64,000 nt of DNA from Sphaerosporella brunnea (GCA_008704415.1 VXIS01000202.1:24300-88299), one strand, 5' to 3'. Positions 49,283-60,912 are shown, counted from the stretch's first letter. A program made the numbers and translations. Notes: generated by a model from the letters alone, not told the origin.

Positions 49283-50160
49283 ATGGCAGCGCTCTGCGGT
49301 CCCACCAACGCCCTCGCATCTCTCCAAAAGCACACAACCGCGGACCGAAGCCACCACCAACAACGGTTCCGGCCTGGACTTTCGTCATCACAAGTACGTG
49401 ACTTCCCTGTGCTCTGTTTTCGAAACTGACCACTGACCGAGCGCTACAGAATTTTCGCAGCACGCAACCAAACAATGCGGTATGGAACGAGGCCGAGTTC
49501 GAGAGCTTTGCGACTACGGGCCAGGTAGACCCGTTTTTGGCAAATCAACAGAGCTTTCAACAGCAGAGTTTTCAGCAGCCAGCGCCACCCCCACCACAAC
49601 AGCTGGATTGGGCCAGTGATTTCCAACGACTCGAGATTGGCGCAGCGTCGCAGCGATTTGGAACTCCGGTGCAGCAACAGCCGCAGCCGAACTGGGGCCT
49701 CGAGTTTGCGCACCGGTTGCAGGAGAAGTCGCAGCTGAGCTCTGTGGCGCCACAGGCTGGGAGCTACACGGGAATAGGAATGGGGACGGGGATCGGGTAC
49801 TCTGATGTCGGAATGGGGATTCAGCACACGCAGCAAGTGGAGGAGTTCCAGTTCGATGAGTCCGCGTTCGAAAAGGCGTTCGCGTCAGTGGAAAAGGAGG
49901 TGGCGGATTTCTTCGCTGAGCCGGAACCTGCGGCGCCTGTGCCCGAGCCGTTTGTGGAGGCGGAGGACAAAGGGAAACAGAAGGAGCAGCTGCAGAAGGA
50001 TAGTGATGAGCTGGCTAGAACCGCCGGACAGCTGTTGGACTCGGTACAGGAGAATACTAGTGCTAAGTTCCAGAACAGTACTTTCCTCGCGCTGATGAGG
50101 AAGATACGGGATCATGAGGTTGTGGTAGAGGGGAATGATATGGTTGAGGCCAAACGGTAG
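49283..50160 (+). CDS. PEX20: Peroxin Pex20, PTS2 co-receptor
   Basis: Co-receptor that works with Pex7 to import PTS2 cargo into peroxisomes. Exons are 49283-49393 and 49450-50160 (273 aa). The N-terminus MAALCGPTNALASLQKH carries the conserved redox- and ubiquitin-linked cysteine (C5). Two WxxxF motifs for Pex14/Pex13 docking are WASDF and WGLEF; WNEAEF is a looser third. The middle is Gln/Pro-rich. The C-terminal Pex7-binding region is NSTFLALMRKIRDHEVVVEG, then NDMVEAKR. Length and layout fit filamentous-fungal Pex20, shorter than some orthologues. Confidence 0.93.
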
Positions 50161-51146
50161 AGGGGGTGAGGATGTGTGTTTTTATGGTTGTATGGCGTTG
50201 GGAGTATTACTTTGTGTACTGCTGTCTGTTGTGCGCTTTGGGATATCGGAAGAAATGACATCCATAGATTACCCAAAGCTCCTTATTTAATTCCATCCTT
50301 GGATAAGATGTATCTTTGTTTTTGGTTGGCGGCTCGTGTGCTTGCTTTGTGAAGCGTTTGCATGATTTACAACAAGTTGTGAACTCTCCCTGTCTTTGTT
50401 GTTGTCCCACCGATCTCGAAGCCATTGAACCACATAAACCGTGATATTGGCTATGACAGCTCCAAACGACCGGCTTCCCCACTCATCGCAAATTATCTCC
50501 CATCTGCGAGTATTGATTCGCGCGTCGAGCCTTCTTTCTTCCCAACGCTGAACCGGTTCTGGCAGTTCGGCGGCTGCAACCACCCACCCAACAAACCACC
50601 AACAAACCTCAAAACTCCCCTAACCGCAAACATCCAACTACCCAGCACGCTCGAATAATCCACCACACCGCTCGCTCGAACGAACGAATCCGATCATTGT
50701 TGCTGCCCCCTCCCCCCCCCAAAAAGAGTAACTCCATCGACGGACGGGAAACACCTGTTGCTCCCCACTGCTGACGCCGGCGAACCACCACGACGACGAC
50801 GCGATCATCTCAGCTCTACAACAACACTCAGGCTGTAGCCCTATCCGACGTGTCGTCCTCCGCCGATCCACCGAGCTTTACTCCTGAGGCCGATCCTCAG
50901 CCGGTCCCGTACGACGCTATAGTCGACACAGAATCCGCACAAGAATCAGAAGGAGAAGGAGGCAACAAGTCGAAGTCCAAAGCACTCGTTGTTCGGACGC
51001 AATCGGGGAGTTTAGTTCTTGTCGGCTCATCATCACAGCAGCAACAGCCGCAGTCACCGTCTCCTTCGTACAGCAAACAGGATCCCGAGCCGCCGCCACC
51101 GCCTTACACAGAAGCCGCGTCGCCGCTCCGTTCATTCGTTTTCAGT
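50161..51146. promoter_or_regulatory. WHI2 upstream region with a long ATG-free open frame
   Basis: The PEX20 3' UTR side (50161-50450) holds nothing recognised. From 50775 to 51146 the frame of WHI2 is open without an ATG and its translation is acidic and Pro/Gln-rich (for example QDPEPPPPPYTEAASPLRSF). No ATG in any frame lies between about 50457 and 51146. It may be a leader, or coding sequence entered from an undetected upstream exon or a near-cognate codon. Confidence 0.5.
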
Positions 51147-52495
51147 ATGGCTGCCGCAGGAGGCTCCGGGTCGATCATCACGCAGGTGCAGCAGGGAGGG
51201 CCGCCAATTAACTCGCTGGGTACGCGCTTTGTCACGCTTCTTCTGCTACTACTGTGTATTCTTTCTCCTCACACGACATCACCAACTAACTCGAGCGTGC
51301 CCCCATTCTACAGATGCATCTGGTGCCGGCGAAGAGAATTTGACCCTGGACCTACGGTAGCTTCTCTTCTTCTCTTCCTCCTCTTTTCCTTCTTCCTGGC
51401 GATTCTCGGTGGTTCTGGAGCGTCCGCTTACCCTTTGTGCCTGCCGCAGAGGTACCCAGTTTGTTTTGTTGCGCGAAGAGCTGTTGACGCTGCCCGAATT
51501 CGTGCTCTTGTCACTTTTCCCCAATGGACTATTCCCCGAGGGACAGTACCACGACGATGGGGTATACATTGTCGATGTAAGAGGTCTAGCTAGCTCGATG
51601 TGTGGGTCTAGCTGCTCACAGAAAGCTACAGTTTGACCCGAATTGCCTGCAATTCATGCTCGACTTCTTCCGAAAAGTGTCGTCGACGATTACTGTGCAC
51701 TCTGTGGACGACGACGATGACGCCCGCGACGTGCCAGCAAGCCCTACAAACGTCTTACAGGACCGTGCCGGCATCATCGTGCTGAGGGAGGACCTGGACT
51801 TCTATGCGATACCGCCGAAGCGCGACATCTCGCGCAAGGAGATGATGGAAGTCAAACGCGCGGCTGGGAAAGTGCTGCTGAAGCAGGACGGTATCTTTTC
51901 TGGGTTGCGAAGAACCGACGATACCGGTACCACGGAGCAACATCTTATCGAGATGTTGACGGCTGGGTAGATATTTGCTTTAGAGGAAATTGCTCGAACC
52001 GGTGGACTGACGGTGGCAGTGGCTTCAACGTGGACGACACATGGGGACATCGCGCGGGCGAGCCCAACAAGGCAGTCATCTGCAGTCTCGCCCTAGCCAG
52101 GCTTCGAACCGATAAAGACTCCAAAGACAGTAATGTGGTGGGAATGGCGCAGAAGCTACTGCTGTTCTGGCGGAAGCCTGCGGTTAGTGAAATCGAACTC
52201 CGATGCGGACTTGAATGATCGTGTGTACTAATGGTGGGCGCAGCGGCGTTGCTGGTGGGAGGGACTCGAGCTGGAGGGCGTCGAGGGCGTTGAAGGAACG
52301 CTGAAAGTGTGGATCCGCCGTGTCTGGACCCTGGAAATGGTAGGTTCCCCGGAAGCGTGTCGTCCCGCTGTGTACCCGAACTGAACAGTTCTATTCCTTC
52401 CTTTCTGCCATAATGCTTTTTTCATAATCCCTCCCGTGAATTCACTTTTGGCGGCCGACTGATCCGCAAATTAGAGCGTTATCGGGCTGCGTTAA
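51147..52495 (+). CDS. WHI2: BTB/POZ phosphatase activator, Whi2 family
   Basis: Stress-response scaffold; in yeast Whi2 activates the Psr1 phosphatase and restrains TORC1 and Ras signalling. Exons are 51147-51219, 51314-51356, 51450-51576, 51632-51966, 52020-52182, 52244-52339 and 52475-52495 (285 aa from the first ATG). The BTB core is TQFVLLREELLTLPEFVLLS, then LFPNGLFPEGQYHDDGVYIV and DFDPNCLQFMLDFFRKVS. The C-terminal module has FNVDDTWGHRAGEPNKAVIC, VWIRRVWTLEMSVIGLR and the stop, the family ending. Six introns make it the most split gene here. The last exon encodes only SVIGLR. The true N-terminus may lie upstream (see 50161-51146). Confidence 0.87.
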
Positions 52496-53414
52496 CGGCC
52501 TCGGCGGGGACGGGGGTTGGCTGGGAGGTGGATGTGAGTTGAGGCTGGATGTTTTAATGCTTGGTGTTTATTTTCCGTTGTCACTTTTTTTTCTTTTTCT
52601 TTTTTCTTATTTTCGAGGCGATTGTTGTAATGTTTTTGTTGGACATGTGATCTTCTAAAGCCTGTGTTTTTGTTTTTCTGGTTTCTGGCATGAGTTCAGA
52701 GAGTGCGTGCGCTATGCGATGCGATACCTTCGTTCTGTTTTTCCTTTTTCCCCTCTCTGCTGAGATTCGTTCACCTATGCTTTTTTTCCCTTACTTCCTA
52801 CTGTATTCTGCTGCTGATTGTAACTACTCCTCCCCCGCCCCTTTGTTGTTTGAAGAGAGTTCAATATCAAAATACACCTTTTTTTCCTTCGCCGGTGGGT
52901 GGCGCCCGATTGATGACCGCAGATTTGCGAGGAGAAACTGCGAAACCCCGCTTGGATATAGCAGCCTTACATGCGGATCTATTCTAATCTTTTCATTGAG
53001 AGGGGGTGTATCTATGTACAAACGACGGAGAGTCCGATAAACAACTGGCCAAGCCTGGTGATTCGTTGGCATCGTTTATCTATCGCAGCTTTTTTTTTTT
53101 TTTTTCCCTGCATTGCAGATTGCAGATTGCAGATACAGTACCGGGGATCAGCACCCGGCGGAACGTCGATCTGCTGTTGGTGGCATGGTGGCATGGTATC
53201 TCACTCGGCAGGCAAGCGGAGGAAGAGGCAATCAAAGAAGCCAGCGGAGCTTGCAGTTGCTGCTGGCTACCTATCTTGCATGTTCGGGAGGGGGCGGGGG
53301 GGGGAGGTTCTTCCCCTCATTGCCCCCTCCCCCGTCCTTTTCTCCCTCTGCACCTTATAATGAAGCAAACTGCTCCAAGAGCACACGACCATACACCGAG
53401 AGCAAGAGCAAAAC
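52496..53414. other. Intergenic gap
   Basis: No supported gene. Oligo-T tracts near 52587-52606 and 53091-53105, and three TGCAGAT units near 53114-53134. Confidence 0.4.
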
Positions 53415-55481
53415 ATGACGGTCTCGACGCCCTTACCCGCGCCGCTATCGGCGGCGACTTCTTCCAAGAAGCGAGAACACCGGGAGCCAAGCTCCTACCC
53501 CGCAATCCCTCCCATCTACACCCTCCTGCTAACGCTGCCTTCGATCGCGGCGCCTTTCCTGCCCGCCTCCTCGCGCATCCTGGCCGGATACCCAAACGCC
53601 GTGCAGTCGCTGCTTCCGGCTCTGGAGCCGCTGGACACGCATTTGAGGGAATTGCTGCCGCGGTCTAGGAACTGGACACATGAGCTCCTCACCACGCTGC
53701 TTCTGAGTGCGCGCGGCCCGCTGGCTGCTGAGGCCAAGCTGGGTTTCTTGCTTGGCGGGCTGTTGGGTGGGAATAGGGTTGACACTGCGGCGAGGTTGCT
53801 GTGGGCGGTTGGCTGCTGGAGGGCGAGTGGATACGCCGGCCCCAAGAGGGAGGAGGTGGCGTGGATGGCTGATGGGTTGTTGGGGGGCTTCCACACGCCG
53901 GGGAGGGAGTGTGATGGCATTAAGCTTGCGGATGGGGAGATGAAGGAGGCGGTTGTGTGGGTTGGAGGCAGGGCTTGGGGGGTGGAGGTGCTGCGGGGTG
54001 GGAAGGTGTTGGCGATGGAGGAGATACGGGCACAGATTGAGGGGGTGGTTATGGCTGCAGAAGCAAAGGTTTCCTTCCCTTGATTATAGATTGGAGGATG
54101 TTGGCTGACGGTTGGTGTAGGACCCGACTAATGTCTCTGTCGCCGCTCTCTCACACCGCCTCCCGAGGGAGCTGTGGGCAAAAGCTAAAAGCATCCTTGA
54201 TACGGATCCGACCACGAAGGGCACGATGAGGAGGTTGTATAGCAGCTTGACAACACTATGTTTAGAGCCCTACCCGCTGCCTACTTCCACAGCTGCAGCA
54301 CTGGATGATATCCGTGGTGCTTGCCACTCGCCCAATAGGTTTGCGGACCAGACGTTCGGGGTGGTTGTATACTCCGATGGACGAGCTGGAGTCACAGTGG
54401 ACCACACGGTGGCCGATTTCCCCGCCGGGCTGGAGACCGCAGTATGGATTTCGTCTCTTGCCGCAGCTGCGACCGAGGCGGCGGGGGCGGATGTTTCCTC
54501 CCCGCCCTCAGCGGCGGAAGAGATTCTCTTCCCCGCGCTGCAAACCCGCGCGCTCCTCCCACTCCCGCAAGAAAAGCGCCCCGGAGAACCAGATCTCTTC
54601 CGTCCCCCCGTCTCTGCGCCGTTGCCGCAAGGGTACAGAGACAGCATTCCCCGCGATATCCGCTCGCACACGGTGCGGCTGCCGCGGAAGCTACAGAAGC
54701 AACGGCTGGTAGATGTCGCCCTACAGCTCGCTTGCCAGTTCGCAGTGGGGCGAGATACGCCCATGACACAAGGCGTGGCGCTGCGGGGCGTGATCCACGC
54801 GCGCGCAGAGCCCGTAATGATTGTTACGAGAGAAGGAGTCGAGTTCTGTGAAGCCCTCGAGAACGGGGCTATGACGGCGGAGATGCGGGAAGCGGCGTTC
54901 AGGGCGGCGGTAGAGGCGCGGAAGGAGAGGATAAAACGTACCCCCCCCCCCCCCCCGTTTTCTTTTCTCTTTCTTCCCCAACCCATCCCAGAGATAGAAG
55001 CTGATATAACCCGGAAGTCAAAACTTTCCCTCTGTACAGAAACCTCTTCCTGGCCCCCTCCCTCTCCGTCCTCCCGCAAAGCACAGAGCTAGCAACCGTC
55101 CAAGCCGTGCTCCACGTGGCCTCGGGTGCACCCGTAGATTCCCCGCAGCCAGGCACAATGGTCTCCTTCAGCGGCAGCAGCAGCATGCCCAGCGGCAGCA
55201 GCGTGGCGGCAGCAGTAAACACCGTCACGGCCGAGTCGCAGCTGGGAATAACCTACATCGCCAGCTTCCCCAAGGCCTCAGAAGAAGAAGACGGCGCCGT
55301 CACCGTAGCTTTTACGGCGACCGGTACGCTGTGGCGGCGCGAGCTGGAGGACGTCGTTCGCAGCTTCGACGCCGTGTGGGAACTGGTGCTGGAAGCGGCG
55401 CTCGGCGACGAGGACGCCGACGAGCTCGTTCCGCCCGCTGTCGTGGAGGAGCGCAAACTGTGGCTGCTGGCCGTTCCATGA
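53415..55481 (+). CDS. Divergent choline/carnitine acyltransferase-fold protein
   Basis: Resembles the carnitine acyltransferase family, which moves acyl groups between CoA and carnitine. Exons are 53415-54068, 54121-54937 and 55018-55481 (644 aa, family size). The catalytic HxxxD is VTVDHTVADFPAG (H313, D317), where classical members read EH....DG. VALRGVIHARAEPVMIVTRE stands at the carnitine-site Arg/Thr position. SQLGITYIASFPK, then VTVAFTATGTLWRRELEDVV, fits the C-terminal lobe. The identity is inferred from this pattern and length; substrate is unknown. The second intron (80 nt) starts with a 16-C tract, and its AAG acceptor at 55017 was picked by phase. No PTS1 is present (ends LLAVP). 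Its last ~350 nt are repeated in inverse at 63646-64000. Confidence 0.72.
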
Positions 55482-56545
55482 CTATATGGCCGGAAAATCG
55501 TGGGCATTTCTTCTGGCCTCTCGGCCGGCGACGGCTGGAGGATGGCGTGTGCGGTCCTTGGTGTGGCCATGTTGATGGTGTGGGTGCTTGCGGTGGCGAT
55601 GGCGAGGGTTGAGCTCGGAGTACCATGGGCTTATGTGTAGTGAGGGAGTTGAGCGGTGCGCGGTTTCCTGGGATACCTTTTGTAGATACAGTTTGGTTCG
55701 GGTTTGGTTTATGATTCACGTTTTCAAGCATCATCACAAGGCATCACAAGCCTGTACAGTGGAATATCATTCCAATTACCCCTCTCCTCCAAAAGCAAAA
55801 AAAAACAAAAAAACACAAATGCACGCACGCAACAAAAAGCAAAAACTGTGGCAACAAAAAGGAAAAAAAAGATGACACAGGATCTGATATGGTATGTCGT
55901 CGCGCATCGTGATGGAATCATGGAAGGAGGAAAAAGCAAAGCAAAACCCGGGGAAAAACTCCAAAACAAAGTAAACAAAGCAAAAAGCAACCCTTCCCAT
56001 TAGAACGTAGACATACCATAAAACACGCCAAAAGGCGAGCTGCTAGTTGTTGGAGACAAAAAAAAATATACACAAGAAAGCAAACATGCGTAGAACAAAA
56101 AAAATCATCATATCACAAACACGAACAAGCGCAGCAGCGTAACAAAAACATCAACCGAGCAACATGCAAGGAACACATTTGATGTAAGAATGAAGGGAAA
56201 AAAACAAGACAGGAAGGAGAGGTTTCCATGCCGAGGTGAAGAGTAATCAAGGGGGGAAAAAAAGCAATACAACTCCAGAAAAAACGCAATCCTCCATCCG
56301 TGCGCCTTTCCCAAAAAAAAAAATAAAAATAAAAAATAAATAGAAAAATAGAAAAAGAAAAAAAATATCGATCATAAAAAAAAAAGGCTCCAAAGTGAAC
56401 TCCGGAGTCAAATCCAGTGCAATTTCCTTCTAGTGTTGCTGCATGAAAGAAGGACTCCTGGAAAACACACATTCAAAAATCTTCGCATAGTTCCGTCCAA
56501 TTTCATCAAGGGTTGCTGTCCGTTTCTGGCCGTTGCGATCGGCGA
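55482..56545. other. Converging 3' UTR region
   Basis: A-rich on the plus strand, with many A tracts. Downstream flanks of the acyltransferase and the bHLH gene. No gene seen. Confidence 0.45.
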
Positions 56546-58204
56546 TCATGACATATCCATGTACTCCTCTTCCTCCTCCTTGAGTACTATCCCATCGTTC
56601 CAATACTTCTGTGGTGTTCCCCGAGATGATCCACTCTGCATCGACTTTCCAGACGATGTCGCAGGGCTGACGCGGTCAGATCCATCCCCGTGTAATGGCT
56701 GACCAGCGTAGTCCGTGAATCCCGGTACCCGCAAACCTGTGCCTGGAGCACGAGAGTAACCAAAGTTGTGGTTTTCCCGCTTCGCCTTCGCGATGGCCGC
56801 ATCAAGCTCGGATGCCATGCGCCGCTCCGCCTCGCTCTGCTCAAAAGGATAGGTTCTGCCTAGGCTCTCTACTAGTTCTCGAACCTGTTTCTCCTGCTCC
56901 AGTTTGACCTGCATGGCCCACATGAGATCTCTGGTCCAGCCGACAGCTCCGTTCAGGATATCGCCCTTGTTCGGGCCCTTGTCCTTTTCCTCGCCCGTGA
57001 GACCAGTCGAGGCAACCGCTCTTCGGCCTACGCCGCCAGGGCCTACCGCCAGCATGGATGTGGCCCGTGGGGGACTGCCGCTAGCGCCGGCGGTCGGCGA
57101 TAGCGAACCACTGTTAAGAAGCTGCTTGCGCACCTTTTCGTCCTCCAATCGATGATGCGGCACGAGCTGGGCCAGATCCTGGATCCGCTCGTTGATGTTG
57201 TCCCGTCGCCTTCGCTCTACCAAGTTGTGGCTCTCGCGGCGGCGTCGTTTCTTGGCTTCTTGAGAGTTGCCAGACATGTGATCTACCTTAGCAGGAAGAG
57301 AAGCGCCTTTGCCCTTGAAGACTTCCGGTATCGAGGCGTGTATATGGATGCCCGGAGATGATAGAGGAGAATCCAGGTATGAGGATCCAGGAGTGGCATC
57401 CCAAGGGTTCGATAAGGTCTTCTGGTGTCTCATGTGAATAGGCTGACCCGGAAGACTCATGGACTCTGCGCCGACGATGGAGAGCCCGTGGAGGCCGGGG
57501 GTGTTTGGTGTGCGAGGAGACATCGCGGATGGGCTTCTCTCTGACCGTCCAGGTCCATCCTTTCGCTTGTGAGCCATGAAGCCATCGAAATGACCCGTGG
57601 ATCCTGAGCCGATGAGTGGTGATTGTTGGTAAGACGACGGCGAGTCCCCTGGGCCTTTGTATAGCCGTTGGTATTGATCTTGGGGGAAGCCGCGAATAAA
57701 TGGAGAGCCTGCAGGCGGATTTTCTGGCGTGTGGGAGTAGCTCTGACTGGTTGGTACCCCGTTGCCGTTCTTGCGGTGTCTATTCAATTCATTGTATGAG
57801 AACACGTCCTGGCCGTTTTCTCGGGTGTCGCCTGACTCCAACCCGTCAAGGAAATCCTCCTGGAGACCGGCGCGCAAATCATCGTCGCCAATACTCAATG
57901 CACCTCCACCGTTCATAAACCCAAGGCCTCCTTGACTGCTGGAGTATGCGGGGAAATTAAATCCTCCAGTCTGCACCGTCAACTGCGACGGATCGACACT
58001 GTCGTTGCCACCGAAGTCTGCATCAGAAAAACCGCCGTGCTGTGTCTGGAAGTGCGGATTCGCAGACATGCTGTATGCATCGGGGTGCTGGCTGAAGCTC
58101 TGAAACCTTGCTGTGTCGTCTTGGGGTTCGTTCTTGATGAAGGGAGTTGGGGAGTTTCGTGCACCGTTGGTGTTGCCGTTGTAGGCCTGCATGCCGTTCG
58201 CCAT
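56546..58204 (-). CDS. bHLH transcription factor, left copy
   Basis: Single-exon regulator of 552 aa. The N-terminal 315 residues are Ser/Gly/Pro/Asn-rich (activation or disordered). The basic region is KKRRRRESHNLVERRRRDNI near 318-337, with the E-box contact triad H, E and R intact. Helix 1 is NERIQDLAQLVPHHRL. An unusually long loop of about 60 residues, including SPTAGASGSPP and TGEEKDKGPNKG, separates it from helix 2 (DILNGAVGWTRDLMWAMQ). A coiled segment follows (VKLEQEKQVRELVESLG). The layout recalls fungal Rtg3/MITF-type factors. The frame is open upstream to 58300 but only by GTG and through an intron-like acceptor, so the ATG at 58204 is used. Confidence 0.9.
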   Translation of the reverse strand: MANGMQAYNGNTNGARNSPTPFIKNEPQDDTARFQSFSQHPDAYSMSANPHFQTQHGGFSDADFGGNDSVDPSQLTVQTGGFNFPAYSSSQGGLGFMNGGGALSIGDDDLRAGLQEDFLDGLESGDTRENGQDVFSYNELNRHRKNGNGVPTSQSYSHTPENPPAGSPFIRGFPQDQYQRLYKGPGDSPSSYQQSPLIGSGSTGHFDGFMAHKRKDGPGRSERSPSAMSPRTPNTPGLHGLSIVGAESMSLPGQPIHMRHQKTLSNPWDATPGSSYLDSPLSSPGIHIHASIPEVFKGKGASLPAKVDHMSGNSQEAKKRRRRESHNLVERRRRDNINERIQDLAQLVPHHRLEDEKVRKQLLNSGSLSPTAGASGSPPRATSMLAVGPGGVGRRAVASTGLTGEEKDKGPNKGDILNGAVGWTRDLMWAMQVKLEQEKQVRELVESLGRTYPFEQSEAERRMASELDAAIAKAKRENHNFGYSRAPGTGLRVPGFTDYAGQPLHGDGSDRVSPATSSGKSMQSGSSRGTPQKYWNDGIVLKEEEEEYMDMS

Positions 58205-59533
58205 CTGTGGTGGTATATCTACTCTCAAGTCGGTGTTACTCTTCTTAAACGCAGAAGAAGTGAAAGGTACTGCGACAGAGTGAAGACGTGTCAGCACCAC
58301 CGGATCCCATAAGAAACTGGATGTGCGAAGAGCCCAAAACGGTAGGTGTAGGCGCTAATGCAATAGGAAAGAAGAGATGCAAGGGATTGTGGGGAGCATT
58401 AGGGGATTATGGCACATACTAGAGAAGGGCATTTATGCTGCCTCTAAATGATGTTGCCGGGATCCTGGGGTCAAAGTATGCACCCCGCAGGTCAACGCCT
58501 CCGTAACCGACGTCCTCCAATAATTGCTCAATTAAGCGTATGCTGCGTGCGGTAACAGCAGCTTTGTGCCTGCGAGCTTCTTGTTGTGAAAGCTCTTTTT
58601 GCCGGTGACACAACGATGGGTTTCGCAAGGTGCGGGTTGCGCAGAAAGTATGCGTTGGCAAGTCTAAGAACTGGATGCGTGTAGAATTCAATGGATGTCC
58701 GCCGGCGTGACGAATTGCAGCGTTGAGTGTTGAGTGTTGAGCCGGAAGAGCAACGGGAAGCTTCCGTGAGGTGCGTTTCGGATGCGAGTGTAGAAGACAA
58801 TTGTATGGACGGGGATAGCGTGCGCGGTATTGTCGCTTAGGAGCTGTTCACCCGGTTCAGATTTTGTACTGGCAAGGAAGTGTTGGCAACGAGGTGCACG
58901 TTGAAGGATGCAGGGCTTAAGAATGGATAGTGTCGTGGTGGAGCTGCGAGAGATGGGAAGAGTGGTGGAGAGGTTACCAGCGAGCACAGATCTGCAGAGT
59001 TGTGTGGGGGAGGGGTGTGGAAGGAAAAGGTGACACAGCGGCGAGTGGGTTGACGCGCGATGGAGGCAACAGGCTTCTCTTAGTGGACCGGGAAGTTATG
59101 CTATGCAGGACGTTGCGTTGGTCGATCCCGTCCTCCGCACCTTTTTTTTTTTTTTTTTTGATTGAGAGGGCTCGGGGAAAGAAGGTTGAACGGATGGGTG
59201 GAGGTGGACTGGGTGGAGGGCTTGGCTGTGTTGCTGCTAGACGTGGAGTATATCTGCAGGGAGAAAATTGAGTGCGGGGAGGGGCGGGGTGAGTTTCTAG
59301 CGGTGGGTTGTGGGAAGGTGGGGGGGATGCGGGCGGTGAGAAGCAGACGCCGGCTATAATTCCGAGTTTTGGTGGATGATGGTAGATGACGGAGAGAGCA
59401 ACAGGAACCGATGACGGGGGAACACAGAGCTCAGGAAAGCGAAGAATGCGGAGAAGAGGGGAGCCGAAGCAAAACAGCCTTCGACGCAAGGGAATAAATG
59501 AAACTCTGTCCAGCTTGGGTTGAGCTATTGGCC
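58205..59533. promoter_or_regulatory. Leader and promoter of the left bHLH copy
   Basis: Purine-rich on the plus strand, thus pyrimidine-rich in the sense of the bHLH gene. Contains an 18-T tract (59142-59159) that is only three A long in the other arm. An intron acceptor-like CAG lies just before 58260. Confidence 0.45.
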
Positions 59534-59598
59534 GAGCTTCTCGCTGTGACTCGGTTGTTGCGCGAGTGGCAGTGGCGGCAAGTGCGCAGGGCAGAAGT
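59534..59598. other. 65-nt unique centre of the palindrome
   Basis: The only sequence between the two arms that is not self-complementary. It is GC-rich. No adaptor-like sequence was recognised in it. Confidence 0.85.
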
Positions 59599-60912
59599 GG
59601 CCAATAGCTCAACCCAAGCTGGACAGAGTTTCATTTATTCCCTTGCGTCGAAGGCTGTTTTGCTTCGGCTCCCCTCTTCTCCGCATTCTTCGCTTTCCTG
59701 AGCTCTGTGTTCCCCCGTCATCGGTTCCTGTTGCTCTCTCCGTCATCTACCATCATCCACCAAAACTCGGAATTATAGCCGGCGTCTGCTTCTCACCGCC
59801 CGCATCCCCCCCACCTTCCCACAACCCACCGCTAGAAACTCACCCCGCCCCTCCCCGCACTCAATTTTCTCCCTGCAGATATACTCCACGTCTAGCAGCA
59901 ACACAGCCAAGCCCTCCACCCAGTCCACCTCCACCCATCCGTTCAACCTTCTTTCCCCGAGCCCTCTCAATCAAAGGTGCGGAGGACGGGATCGACCAAC
60001 GCAACGTCCTGCATAGCATAACTTCCCGGTCCACTAAGAGAAGCCTGTTGCCTCCATCGCGCGTCAACCCACTCGCCGCTGTGTCACCTTTTCCTTCCAC
60101 ACCCCTCCCCCACACAACTCTGCAGATCTGTGCTCGCTGGTAACCTCTCCACCACTCTTCCCATCTCTCGCAGCTCCACCACGACACTATCCATTCTTAA
60201 GCCCTGCATCCTTCAACGTGCACCTCGTTGCCAACACTTCCTTGCCAGTACAAAATCTGAACCGGGTGAACAGCTCCTAAGCGACAATACCGCGCACGCT
60301 ATCCCCGTCCATACAATTGTCTTCTACACTCGCATCCGAAACGCACCTCACGGAAGCTTCCCGTTGCTCTTCCGGCTCAACACTCAACACTCAACGCTGC
60401 AATTCGTCACGCCGGCGGACATCCATTGAATTCTACACGCATCCAGTTCTTAGACTTGCCAACGCATACTTTCTGCGCAACCCGCACCTTGCGAAACCCA
60501 TCGTTGTGTCACCGGCAAAAAGAGCTTTCACAACAAGAAGCTCGCAGGCACAAAGCTGCTGTTACCGCACGCAGCATACGCTTAATTGAGCAATTATTGG
60601 AGGACGTCGGTTACGGAGGCGTTGACCTGCGGGGTGCATACTTTGACCCCAGGATCCCGGCAACATCATTTAGAGGCAGCATAAATGCCCTTCTCTAGTA
60701 TGTGCCATAATCCCCTAATGCTCCCCACAATCCCTTGCATCTCTTCTTTCCTATTGCATTAGCGCCTACACCTACCGTTTTGGGCTCTTCGCACATCCAG
60801 TTTCTTATGGGATCCGGTGGTGCTGACACGTCTTCACTCTGTCGCAGTACCTTTCACTTCTTCTGCGTTTAAGAAGAGTAACACCGACTTGAGAGTAGAT
60901 ATACCACCACAG

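Larger units (their letters stand above)
55130..59533. repeat. Left arm of a giant palindrome
   Basis: Reverse complement of 59599-64000, separated by 65 nt. It contains the acyltransferase 3' end, a spacer, the bHLH gene and its leader. The arm continues beyond the window as far as can be judged, since 55130 pairs with 64000. Confidence 0.95.

Noticed and set aside
47710..55481. Possible peroxisomal or fatty-acid gene cluster (reductase, PEX20, acyltransferase-like)
   Set aside because: Neither enzyme has a visible PTS1, WHI2 lies between them, and the order looks like ordinary genome layout. No evidence of co-regulation.
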